From positions 62,001 through 126,000 of the forward strand of contig JAGVSM010000180.1 of the NCBI GenBank assembly GCA_022494885.1: a stretch of DNA of 64,000 bases, read 5' to 3'. The notes beneath the pieces were generated by a model. The model was given only the letters and a program-made list of their open reading frames with translations. It was not told the DNA's origin and made no database searches. The translations under genes and the position numbers were made by a program. Of the stretch, positions 55,501 through 64,000 are shown piece by piece (the first letter of the stretch is position 1; every line of letters begins with the position of its first letter). This DNA comes from Micrasema longulum. Taxonomy: Eukaryota > Arthropoda > Insecta > Trichoptera > Brachycentridae.

Positions 55501-58500
55501 AAATTTTAAGACTGGTCATGTCAAAAGCAGGCAGGACCGAAGGGCATGTATGACAAGGTGTATAAATGTGGAAGAAGCTAGAGATGTATGCCAGGATACA
55601 TGTGCATGGTGGTCCATTCTCTCTGCCTACCCTTACGGAAAATGGCGTGATGGTAGTAGTAGTGGTAGTAGTAGTAAGATACCGTAGTAGAGTAGAGTAT
55701 CAGAAAAACTTTCATTATTTATAGTGAAAATAGCAATAATTTAAAATTAACGGCTCTTATAGTCCTTAAAATGTAAGACGATTAGAATGACAGCTGTCAA
55801 ACTCACATCAACAGTGATGGGAAATTACTGATCACTGATCATGTACCGATCAAATCGATTTTATCAGTTTTTCACGCAAACATGAAACTCTGTTTCCTAA
55901 AATTGATTTAAAAAAACGCAAAAACAAGCCTATTATAGTGTGTTGAATACAATTATTCACCAAAAATAAGACATTTATACTTTTTTCGTGAACATTATCG
56001 AACAAATTATTTTTTTATTTGATCAATTTACATTGATCGATTTGTCCCATCTCTAACGTTTTTGCAAAATGATGTAACCTTGTAAGAACGTCCTTAATAA
56101 TAAGGTTTATTTTAGTTTTAAAGCGGATTTTATATATTTATGTTGATTTATATGTCAAGAATTGTGTTACAAAAATAAATTAACTTACCAAATAATGATT
56201 TTTCGTGTGTCAATATAAATCACTCCTTAGATGTTACTACAAAGTTATGTCGTCAGTTTTTCTGAAAACTGACATTCTAATCATCTTACATTTTAAGGAC
56301 TATAGTACCTATAAAAAATTCTCTGCAGTAAAACATTTTCGTTAAAAAAGCAGGTTACGCGGTGTCATCGGCGATATATTAAAAATTATTTGATATGAAA
56401 TATTCGATAATATACAAAATGGATGTGAAAATGTCTTACTTTTTTGGTTCATTAAACACATACGGTCCTCTACTAGGGGGCACGTGTGGCTCCACAATTA
56501 TACTTTTTCGTCCTTTATCTGAAGATTCCCCCTCATTCTCTTCATCATTCTTATGCAGAACATCTTCAAATGTCAACCTGGAAACAGAAAATACATGGAC
56601 AATAAACATCTACGAAAGGTAAAAGAGGAGTAGTAAAATATGTGGTAATAATTAGATATTTCTTCTTATAGCTACGTTCCAGTGCCGACCCTTAGTATGG
56701 AATGAGGAAACTCAGTGGTTTTTTTGTCATTTTTTTATTTGTTTATAGACTATCAAACTAAACCAAAATTTGATGTATTGTATTATCAGCGCAATGATTT
56801 TTGAAGGTTTTGTAATTATGAATTTCCCCCTGACCCAGAAATCTATCACAATACTCAATCGTTGGTTGATTCGGAAGAAGTTGTGACGTAATTCAAAGTA
56901 GTTAATTCTTATCAAAACCATTTTTTTTTCATACAATTTTAAGAAACTTCGCCTTACAATTTAATGCTCTAATTTTTAATGCACTTAAGAAAACATTTTT
57001 TATATCCAATTTCCCGTAGCATTGAACTTCCTCTTTGGAAAAACTAGGATGAAAGCAGGTTGAATGACATCAAAATGCGATGTCTCAGGCAAATGAAAGA
57101 ACGGTGAAAAATATTTACAATGCGAATGTTGATGGATGCAGTAAACGAGCCAGGTCGAGAAAGACATGGCATGGCCAAATCTAACAAATACTTGAAGATG
57201 AACATGTCAGAAGTCAGAATAATCGGCTAGCGTGCACGAGAAGATGTATGAATGTAGAGGAAGCGAGGTCCATTTGCAAATAAAGAGATGGCGTTCTATT
57301 CTTTATGCCTGCTCCTATGAGGAAACGGCGTGATAGTTTGTTTGTGTTTTTGAAATACGTAGGTATGTATTTCGTTTTAAAAGAGAGACAAGAATAAAAA
57401 AGAAGTCGTAACTTACTTGAAGGGACGAACCAACTTCTTGGGATCATCTGTAACTGCTTTGATTTGATAATCGGGAAAACTTTTCCGCAAATGGTCCATG
57501 TCCAGGAAGGTGTCATTGAAATCCATACTTGCTATTTCATTTGGCATTCTAAAATTATGTTTCAGATTAATTAAAAGGCCAAATCACTAAAGCATAAATT
57601 AATAATCACATTCAGTATAATTCATACATAAAGTATTTCTGAGTTATACATCAGAGCCATGGGTCTTTCGCACTCTTTGCTGATGTTTAAGGAACGCATT
57701 GAAACGTCTATCATCGAGGTTAAAATATTGGAAAAAAATGGGTACAATAACAGAATTGATGTGAAAACCTAAGAATTTCAATTACTTTAGTATTGGGAAT
57801 ATTTAGTAAACCCTCGTGTGGTCAAAATTTTTTAAAATTTAATATTTACAAATGCCAAATCAATAAATGGTACAGTAGGGCCTCGACAATCCAGTCAGGC
57901 AAATAATAGGACCATGGCGGATTACCAAGGTGTCCGATTGTGGTCTTCAATAATTTAATGGTAATAAAACATGCATGTTAATTTTAGAAATTTCTTTAAT
58001 TATTAAAAGATAACCTGGACAGTAATAACAAAAGTGATTAATAAACATGTAGGAAGGCTGAAAGTTTGAAATGAAGCTAAAAAACAGAAGTTTAACTAGC
58101 TGTCTTAAAAAAATCTCTTCCGCTTATGACCCGTCTCCACAATCATCGAATAAGCGGGAGTCCGGATTAGCGAGGCCCTGCTGTATAACATTTTGTACAT
58201 TAGAATACCGGTTATGTTGTTTTTAATTAAGTACTGAAATAAAGAGTTTTGACATTATTATTTTATGCTTTTTTGCCTCCTGGCTTCCAGAACCAATCTC
58301 TGGTGATGCCGATTGAAAGAGCAGTCAGGCAGCTGAACATGATCACTTTGGAGATTGACATATTTTACATGAGAGAAACTATGTTTAAGAGGCAAATACT
58401 ATATTCATAATATCAAACCATTGCTCAAGATTTCCTGGCTTGATATGTTGTCCCACAATTTAACGCCTTAAATGTTTTGTTTGTAATTTTACTATGGTCC

Positions 58501-61386
58501 AATAAAAATAATATTGAGTGTGTTTTTTTTATATTGGTTCGTGTACATTTCAGCTCTTTGGGTAAAACCCGTGTTGAGTAAATTAGTTGAAATGTTTTAT
58601 AATAAAAATACTAATTTACATTTTAGAAAACAGATTGTCACCTGGAATAATGTGCCTGGCCAGGGTCTCCGTAGCCGAGGATAATGTCGTGTAGCCAGTC
58701 TGGAACGACACACTCAGTGTTCATCAGTTCTCGGATCGTCTCCAGCACGGCTTTGAAGTTGTTTTCTTTTGGTTTACGACGCATTAATACAGTGAACGAT
58801 TCGTATACATCCTGAAAACAATCCATTAAATCTCAAGTAAGAAACATTGAAAAATAAAAACAATATAATACAAATTAATTTCATTGGTATCGCATCCAGG
58901 GAATGATAGCGACACAACACAAAAAAAAATTTTTTTACAGGATAGCAGTAACACACACTTGTGCTATCAGTAATCTAAGATTTATTCGCATGAACAAAGC
59001 CTAAAATTAAAGTTAATTTATTTATTTAACTTTTTGTAGATAATGTTATTTGTACATTGGCGGGCTTATTGCCAAATGGCAATTTCTTCCAACCAATCAA
59101 TAAAATTATAGTTTTATTTTTATAATTCAAGTTACAGAACATATTCAATAGAAAAAAAAGATTGAAAAGCTAAAGATATATAAAAATAGATATAAACGTA
59201 TTTGTTTATAAATTACCTTAAATCAAAACTATTACTCAATGAGAAAAAGGAAAAAAGAGGGAAAAGGAAAGGGGGAGAGATTAAGGAAGAGAAAGGAGAT
59301 GTTTCTTCAGACGTGATTTAAACAGAGATAATGTAGAAACATCTTTGATGGTGGATGGGATGATTCCACAGTCGAGCCGCATGGACATTATATGAGTAAG
59401 AGGACAAAGAGGAATTGTGGATGGGTATTAAGAGAGTGCCTTGAGAATTAGAACGAAGAGGTAAACCATGAACTGATAAGCGTTGAAATTTTTCACGCAG
59501 GTATATAGGAGCGTTAGGACTATGAAGTACATGGAACAGAAGTGAGAGGGAGTGATAGTCTCTCCGCTGTCTAATTTTGAGCCATTTCAGTTGCCTACGA
59601 TAATCAGAAATGTGGCCATATTTCCTAAGACCAAAAATGTACCTTATGCATGTATTCTGAAGTTTATCGAGTTGCTCACAGCTTAAATCAGTCATAGAAA
59701 CATCAGCGTATACATAGAAACATCTAGAATGGGTAGTAGTAATGCTTGTACTAGAGTGCATTTATTATTAATGGGTAAGAATTTTCGCAACCTTCTAAGT
59801 GAGTTAACCTTCGAGTGTAGACTGAAAAATATTTTGCGGCTTAATTCATAAGTATGAGCTCGCCAGCAGAGATGTTCATCCATTTGTACTCCTAGATTTT
59901 TTGCGGATTTCCTGTATTGAATATTGGTACCATTGGCTTTAAGAGGATTAAGTGAAGATACGTCTAGCTTACTAAGCAATCTTTGACTACCCGCAAACAT
60001 AATTTGTGTTTTAGATGGGTTTATTAGTAAACCATGTACTTGTGTCATCTAGTATTAAATGTTTTAAGATATGTATTATTGTGCCATAGATGTTGAGATC
60101 CGTGTATTCTGTAAGGATAAGACAAGCATTATCGACAAAGTCAAGAAAGGAGTGGTGTGTTGGATTAGACATGTAGAATGAATGGACACCTATTGAACGG
60201 CTAAAATGATTTAGGATATGAATGCTGACGGATACAGAAAACGAGGAAGCCTGAGATAGGCATGGCACAACCATATTTAAATTTATTTCAACAGGGAGGG
60301 AAAACATTTTTGAGAAGGGAATATGGAGGTCTAGGCATTTACAGGGCTGATGACCTGTCATTGGCTGGTTTAAGTGGCCAACTGATGGAAGAATCGAAAA
60401 AATATGGATGTTCAAACACAGGCAGAATGGTGACTGTTGCATATTGTGTAAAGTGGCTACTTAAACCAGCCAATGACAGGTCATAAGCCTTGTAAATCCA
60501 GGACTTCCATATTCCCTTCTCTAAAATGTTCTTCATCTCTGTTGTGAATTGTTAATCTTAATGACTCCCTAGGGGGTGAAATCCAGTCTTTCGTTGGCTG
60601 GTTTAAGTAGCCACTTTACACACTGTATCATTCACCATTCTGCCTATGTTTGAACATCCACATTTCCACAACTCTTCCATCTGTTGACTTTTGTGAAGTA
60701 AAAGAGCTGAAACCTTTATCACGTGGGTGAGATTCATCCGGCTGAACCAAATCACCTACTAGGCAATGCCTGAAAACAATTTTCCAATTTTTATACTTCT
60801 TCTTTTACCGGGTAGTAATTCAACAATATTTGAGTATGTCCAGGTCATAAGCCCTGTAAATGCCTAGACTTCCATATTGCCTTCTCAAAAATGTTTTCCC
60901 TCTCTGTTGAAATATATTCAAATATGAATAACTTCCTAGGGAGGAAATCCAGCCAGTCTGCAAGCATTTGGACATACTCAAACATTGATGGTATAACCAA
61001 TTAAACAAATACTTGAAGATGGCATATCAAAAGTAGTAGAATGTAGAGAAAGAAAGGTCCGTATGCAAAGACAGAGTGATATTGCTTTCTATCCACTATC
61101 CCTACCCGCGGGGAAACGGTAGAATATTTTATTTGTTTTAATTAATTTTTAATCTAGTTAATTCATACCTCTTTCCCTTTGCTAGAGGCATCCAGGTCTT
61201 GGGCATACTGATTAGGGTCCAAGCACACACGGAAAGTTCGCGAGTCTCCAGCGAGCTGCGGTCGCTCTCCAATACCGTCCTCTATCACCCTTCCCCCCGC
61301 GTCCAACATCCCCTCCACCTCACACCCGCGCACGCACACCACCCCAGTCTGGTACAGGAACGGCTTATGGTGGTCATATTTAGTGC
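43577..61386 (-). CDS. AQR: RNA helicase Aquarius (AQR), 3' fifteen exons, 5' end off window
   Basis: Exons in transcript order: 61169-61386, 58642-58811, 57417-57548, 56440-56577, 54458-54549, 52629-52827, 51899-52070, 51093-51217, 50792-50952, 49297-49564, 47366-47537, 46462-46632, 44928-45125, 44079-44255, 43577-43813. Phases close at every junction, giving 875 residues to the stop, against about 1,485 for human AQR. AQR is the SF1 (Upf1-like) helicase of the intron-binding complex, which contacts introns upstream of the branch point in the spliceosome. Helicase motifs seen: P-loop GPPGTGKT, split by the 52828-54457 intron; the MEEAAQ box; [51 protein letters not shown]. Preceding blocks such as [14 protein letters not shown] and [14 protein letters not shown] identify Aquarius specifically. 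The tail is charged and Lys-rich. Exon 51899-52070 has a weak GTGTGC donor next to a mariner fragment, and about ten residues found in human AQR appear missing there. Confidence 0.94.
44331..44678 (+). mobile_element. LINE ORF2 C-terminal fragment in an AQR intron
   Basis: The frame contains [25 protein letters not shown] and [15 protein letters not shown], the typical zinc-knuckle-like end of R1/jockey ORF2. It lies in the AQR intron 44256-44927, antisense to AQR. Confidence 0.7.
45190..45345 (+). repeat. MITE-A partial copy in an AQR intron
   Basis: Contains CTTATGACCTGTCATTGGCT and ACACACCATTCACCATTTTG from the family, with degenerate ends. Confidence 0.5.
46110..46364 (-). mobile_element. 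LINE C-terminal fragment in an AQR intron
   Basis: [20 protein letters not shown] and [12 protein letters not shown] match the 25566-25850 copy. It lies in the AQR intron 45126-46461 and has the same orientation as AQR. Confidence 0.7.
47912..48170. repeat. Foldback element with 40-bp ends in an AQR intron
   Basis: Ends begin ATAAATTATTATGAAAATAA and include CTTTGTTATCAGTGTTACAC in inverted copies. The single-copy middle has TCGAT-GGGAG-loop-CTCCC-GAAAC at 48071-48097. No ORF. Confidence 0.8.
49081..49195 (+). repeat. LINE 3'-type repeat shared with 34425-34490
   Basis: TATTAGAACACACATAACAA and ...TGTGCCCTACTTTAAG match TATTAGAGCACACATAAGAA and TGTGCGCTCTATTTCAAG at 34425-34475. A short frame just upstream (48889-49071) is Lys-rich and may be the end of its ORF. 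Confidence 0.45.
50044..50298 (+). mobile_element. SINE-1 copy in an AQR intron
   Basis: Head GGCCTCGTGATGTAATGGTC with a partly duplicated GATCAGCGC, B box GGTTCGATTCC, family body and GCAGAAAAGAAATGAT end. It lies in the AQR intron 49565-50791. Confidence 0.8.
51414..51885 (+). mobile_element. 5' mariner fragment abutting an AQR exon
   Basis: The ORF from 51594 ([20 protein letters not shown] ...) is the N-terminal helix-turn-helix part of a third mariner type, with its 5' leader probably from about 51414. It decays after [10 protein letters not shown] at about 51850, and its end lies within tens of bases of AQR exon 51899-52070. No catalytic domain remains. It is antisense to AQR. Confidence 0.7.
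52110..52515 (+). mobile_element. LINE ORF2 C-terminal fragment in an AQR intron
   Basis: [32 protein letters not shown] and [15 protein letters not shown] lead, after a frameshift, to [20 protein letters not shown] and [10 protein letters not shown]. The C-terminal residues recur at 58260-58400. It is antisense to AQR. Confidence 0.7.
53565..53690 (-). mobile_element. SINE-2 copy
   Basis: Minus-strand head CCGGGCTGTGGTTCCATGCC, a B-box-like GATTTGAACCC, and TTTTTAATAGTGAGTGATT. It lies in the AQR intron 52828-54457. Confidence 0.6.
54845..55690 (+). mobile_element. RTE-type LINE with RT catalytic YADD
   Basis: [19 protein letters not shown], the RT motif C, is followed after stops by [19 protein letters not shown] and a 95-codon frame (55400-55687) with [30 protein letters not shown] and the terminal [10 protein letters not shown]. 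It is the best copy of the RTE family whose tails occur elsewhere in the window. It lies in the AQR intron 54550-56439. Confidence 0.85.
55758..56304. mobile_element. MITE-B copy 2 (547 bp) in an AQR intron
   Basis: Ends TATAGTCCTTAAAATGTAAG and its inverse, with an interior nearly identical to 26930-27480. The terminal inverted repeats are about 35 bp. High similarity between copies suggests recent activity relative to the other repeats. Confidence 0.85.
56702..57036. mobile_element. MITE-C copy in an AQR intron
   Basis: ATGAGGAAACTCAG start, CGTATTATCAGCGC-like core and TTGAACTTCCTC end. A LINE tail follows at once. Confidence 0.7.
57040..57325 (+). mobile_element. RTE-type LINE 3' tail
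   Basis: It carries nucleotide blocks shared with 55400-55690: the ATGAATGTAGAGGAAG segment, the GGAAACGGCGTGATAG terminus and the CATGGCATGGCCAAATC block shared with 245-700 (inverted). It lies in the AQR intron between 56578 and 57416, directly after a MITE. Confidence 0.6.
57873..58183. mobile_element. pogo/Tigger-like MITE in an AQR intron
   Basis: Ends CAGTAGGGCCTCGACAATCC and its near-inverse (GGATTAGCGAGGCCCTGCTG) are flanked by TA on both sides. These are the terminal style and target duplication of pogo-group elements. 311 bp, no transposase. Confidence 0.8.
58260..58400 (+). repeat. LINE ORF2 terminal fragment
   Basis: [16 protein letters not shown] and [11 protein letters not shown] match the terminal residues of the 52110-52515 element. 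Confidence 0.5.
59030..60060 (-). mobile_element. CR1/jockey-like LINE, RT C-terminal part
   Basis: Reading from 60048 down: [51 protein letters not shown]. After a frameshift: [52 protein letters not shown]. After another frameshift comes the same terminal residues as 29050-29665. This is the longest coding remnant of the family here. It lies in the AQR intron 58812-61168, in the same orientation as AQR. Confidence 0.85.
60080..60280 (+). mobile_element. RTE-type LINE tail fragment
   Basis: Contains the VGHVE-equivalent block (TTAGACATGTAGAATGAATG), a GACGGATACAGAAAACGAGG segment and AGGCATGGCACAACCA, all shared with 57040-57325. A further piece lies at 61000-61125, after the foldback repeats. 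Confidence 0.45.
60290..60545. mobile_element. Foldback MITE-A copy in an AQR intron
   Basis: The AACAGGGAGGGAAAACATTT arm and its inverse (ending GTTGT) enclose a centre containing GAATGGTGACTGTTGCATAT. A degenerate second unit follows at 60580-60990. Confidence 0.85.
60580..60990. repeat. Extended MITE-A-like unit
   Basis: It contains one arm (CATAAGCCCTGTAAATGCCT) and a longer internal region (CTTTTGTGAAGTAAAAGAGC, GGTGAGATTCATCCGGCTGA). That region also occurs at 4100-4340 and 22040-22140, so it is probably the longer parent of the 260-bp foldback form. Confidence 0.6.
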
Positions 61387-61475
61387 CTGAAATCATATTT
61401 AAAAGACACACTTCTTACTTTGGCAATTTTTTTAAAATTAAAATAGTTTGCTTTCAACCACTTATTATTTACTTA

Positions 61476-62137
61476 ATGAGGAAGTTCAGTGTCTTTTTTA
61501 ATTTTTTTAAAAGACTATTCTTCTTCTCTTAGTGCCCTGTCAGGTATCCCCAACGTTGGCAATCACGCTGTCAAATGTCTCCCTGTCTTGTGCTGCCCGG
61601 AAAATCTGCTCCACAGTCCTGAAGCCAAAGACTATTAAACTGAGCAAAAAAAAAAATTTATTTTTTTACTTATCGTTTTATCAGCGCTATGATTTTTTTA
61701 TATTTTTTTTATTTATTTACAATTTTAAAAAAACCCGTTAGGGTTACATTAGAAATTTAATATTGTCTAGTCATTTTATGTCTCGTCTAGTCTAGTTAGT
61801 TCAGTATTTTTAAATAGTTAGTTTTTATTTTTATTTTTAAAGTTTAGTATTTCTGAAACAACTCCGCGTGAGACGTCAGGGGTTGTTCCCTGTTAGTTCT
61901 TCCCATTGGTTCGTTTAAGGTAAACCAAACAGATATCCTTCCGAACTCTCGCATCATTGGTTGGTTCATATAAACCAGTGACATCAATCAAAGTAGTGCG
62001 TTTTTATTAAAATATTTTTTATAATTTTTTTCGTACATTTTCAAGAAACTTTGCCGTACAATTTAATGCTCTAATTTTTACCGCGCGCAAGAAAACACTT
62101 TTTGTATCCAACTTCCCGTAGGGCTGAAGTTCCTCAT
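61476..62137. mobile_element. MITE-C copy carrying nested insertions
   Basis: Ends ATGAGGAAGTTCAG and CTGAAGTTCCTCAT are exact inverted repeats. Compared with 36278-36697 it holds extra DNA at 61520-61636 (LINE tail) and at about 61695-61845 (AT-rich, TTTATTTATTTACA-type tail). Confidence 0.75.
61520..61636 (-). mobile_element. Short LINE 3' tail with 10-bp target duplication, nested in a MITE
   Basis: A 107-bp insert is flanked by AAAGACTATT at 61510-61519 and 61627-61636. On the minus strand it encodes FRTVEQIFRAAQDRETFD and VIANVGDT, then a stop and an A/G-rich tail. This is a target-primed, 5'-truncated retrotransposon insertion into the MITE at 61476-62137. Confidence 0.75.
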
Positions 62138-62247
62138 TGCCGACCGGTTTCGGAGCCACACGTGCTCCTTCGATCGATGTATAAATGAGAATTTAATGTA
62201 AATCTTATTTAATAATTTTTATGGTGTTTTAAGTAAGTAAAGTTTAC

Positions 62248-62768
62248 ATTTATTATATAAATAATACACGAGTGATACTTTAATCCACAAATTTGGAATA
62301 TCAAGTGACCGGTTTCATCGCTTTCGCGACATCTTCGAGACTGGTACCTTTATTAAAGAGTTAAATGTATTTATACCAAACAGAGGTAAGGATAGATAAT
62401 TCAAAGTAATATGTAAGTAAATTAAATAAAGTTATTTTTATCTAAAGGATCATGATCAAAAAAAAATTCTTCGGGTTAACTAATGAGTTGATATAATGCT
62501 ATTTTAATGAGTTTAAGTATTTTATTTTATTTATTTTTGATTTATTTATTTATTTTTTGATAATGATCCTTAAGATAAAAATAACTTTATTTAATTTACT
62601 TACATATAACTTTGAACTATCTATCGTTACCTCTGTTTTGTATAAATACATTTAATTCTTTAAATAAGGTACCAGTCTCGAAGATGTCGCGAAAGCGATG
62701 AAACCGGTCACTGGATATTCCAAATTTGTGGATTAAAGTATCACTCGTGTTTTATTTATATAATAAAT
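62248..62768. repeat. 521-bp palindromic element with two hammerhead-like modules
   Basis: Arms of about 200 bp are inverted repeats. The left arm begins ATTTATTATATAAATAATAC and holds ACGAGTGATACTTTAATCC; the right arm ends with the inverse. The centre near 62510 is AT-rich. Each arm carries GAAGATG-TCGC-GAAA-GCGA-TGAAACCGGTC (minus in the left arm, plus in the right). No ORF. Confidence 0.85.
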
Positions 62769-62889
62769 TACAATGAACTTCCATCAAGAATTTTCACTTA
62801 CAAACTTAAATGTTTTAGAGTTTACATATTTAATGGGCTAAATGTTTATATGTCTGGACCTTTAAATGTTATATTATGCTTAAAAAATT

Positions 62890-63148
62890 ACAACAGAGAT
62901 GAAGAACATTTTAGAGAAGGGAATATGGAAGTCCAGGCATTTACAGGGCTTATGACTTGTCATTGGTTGGTTTAAGTGGCCAACAGATGGAAGAATCGAA
63001 AAAATATGGATGTTTAAACACAGCTAGAATGGTGAATGTTACACATTGTGTAAAATGGCTACTTAAACCAGCCAATGACAGGTCATAAGCCCTGTAAATC
63101 CAGGACTTCCATATTCCCTTCTTTAAAATGTTCTTCATCTCTGTTGTA
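62890..63148. mobile_element. Foldback MITE-A copy
   Basis: About 100-bp arms (ACAACAGAGATGAAGAACAT and inverse). The centre GGATGTTTAAACACAGCTAG is close to the 60290-60545 centre. Confidence 0.85.
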
Positions 63149-63286
63149 ATTTGTTAATCTTAATGACTCCCTAGGGGGTGAAATCCAGTCTTTTGTCCAC
63201 AAACACTTGGACAAACTCAAAATATTGATGTATTATGTACATTTTTTAACAGGTTTTTTTTAAACACTCATACGTACATTGTAATA

Positions 63287-63676
63287 TGGAAATATCACAT
63301 ACTACGAATACCGATAAAAATATAAGAAATGGATTTAGAATAATTAATTGTACGTTCAAAATCAATATGGATATTGTGGAGAAATGTTTGCATACATAAA
63401 TGTAAAAATGAAATTGAATAAAAATACATTGCTAGAAAAACACGACGTGTTTGGCCTTGGTTGTTGTGACGTCAAGATTCGTGATAATATTCTAAACAAA
63501 TTTCAATGGCCAGGAACAAATAAATATGAATCGTGACGTATTAGGGGCGTGGCCAATGGAATGACCGTTTTTGCGAGAATTCAAAATTACAAATTTCAAA
63601 ATATTTTTTATGCTACTAATAATTAGCAAAAAAATATATTTTTACAGGGCAGTATTTCATAGATCTGATATTTCCC
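63287..63676. mobile_element. MITE-D uninterrupted copy
   Basis: Ends GGAAATATCAC and TGATATTTCCC; shares the GTGACGTATTAGGGGCGTGG block with 26840-26880. It is the empty-site reference for the MITE-B insertion. Confidence 0.65.
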
Positions 63677-63980
63677 TATTGGCAGGTGTGCTGTAATGTA
63701 CATACATGTAAATTTAAAATAAATAAAGGGTCTAGAATTCCAACCGCCCGTGTACTCTGTGACTGCAAAAGGTATTGTAATTCAGTTCGAATCTGCCTAT
63801 CTGTTGTTCAAATCAACCATAGTTGGAAATTGAAAACTAGAATCCCAATCGCCCATGCGCTTTGCATTTACAAGACATGTTCGGATATTTATGGTACAGG
63901 CAGTAGCGTGCCTAGGGTTTACGAGTAAGGCAAGCCCATATATATATATTTTTAATTCACATGTGGTGCAATTCCCTGAC

Positions 63981-64000
63981 GGCCTCATAGTATAGTGGTC
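63981..64000 (+). mobile_element. SINE head cut by the window edge
   Basis: GGCCTCATAGTATAGTGGTC aligns with the first 20 bases of the SINE-1 copy at 50044 and with tRNA A-box sequence. It could alternatively be a real tRNA 5' end; the window stops before the B box. Confidence 0.35.

Overview
This window is eukaryotic nuclear DNA, very AT-rich, with short exons, GT-AG introns and dense transposon debris. The gene content is animal. Mariner, RTE-type and jockey/CR1-type elements, tRNA-derived SINEs and an insect-like insertion in the PQBP1 homologue point to an insect, and Lepidoptera is my best but unproven guess. No bacterial, viral or CRISPR features were seen.

Four conserved protein-coding genes are readable, and the reading frame closes across every exon junction I assembled. 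PQBP1 (minus, 5810-6691) is a single-exon WW-domain splicing factor. WDR74 (plus, 8357-14372, six exons, 435 aa) is a nucleolar WD-repeat ribosome-biogenesis factor. The two are divergently arranged. CBS (cystathionine beta-synthase, minus, 16339-33933, ten coding exons, 515 aa) converges on WDR74 and has a probable 5' untranslated exon near 35856. AQR (intron-binding spliceosomal helicase Aquarius, minus, 43577-61386, fifteen exons, 875 residues) is 3'-complete, with its 5' part beyond the right edge. A 58-codon membrane-protein ORF at 40011-40187 (plus), just after a splice-acceptor-like site, is a candidate small gene. PQBP1, WDR74 and AQR all act on RNA processing; CBS is metabolic. I see no sign of shared regulation.

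Introns and intergenic DNA are mostly repeats. There is one near-full-length decayed mariner with TA-flanked inverted ends (18353-19631) and two mariner fragments. At least seven LINE-type families survive as 3' tails. There are two tRNA-like SINE families, several MITE/foldback families with matching copies, pogo-like MITEs and a possible Helitron remnant. Nested insertions are clear: a 551-bp MITE sits inside another MITE, and a LINE 3' tail flanked by a 10-bp duplication sits inside a third.

The most unusual signal is a recurring GATG/GAAG - hairpin - GAAAC module, ending in CGGTC in three of its four occurrences. It occurs in a 521-bp palindrome (62248-62768), just left of that palindrome, and in another foldback element (47912-48170). 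The layout resembles a degenerate hammerhead-ribozyme core. A second notable point is a mariner fragment abutting an AQR exon whose only frame-compatible splice donor is weak.
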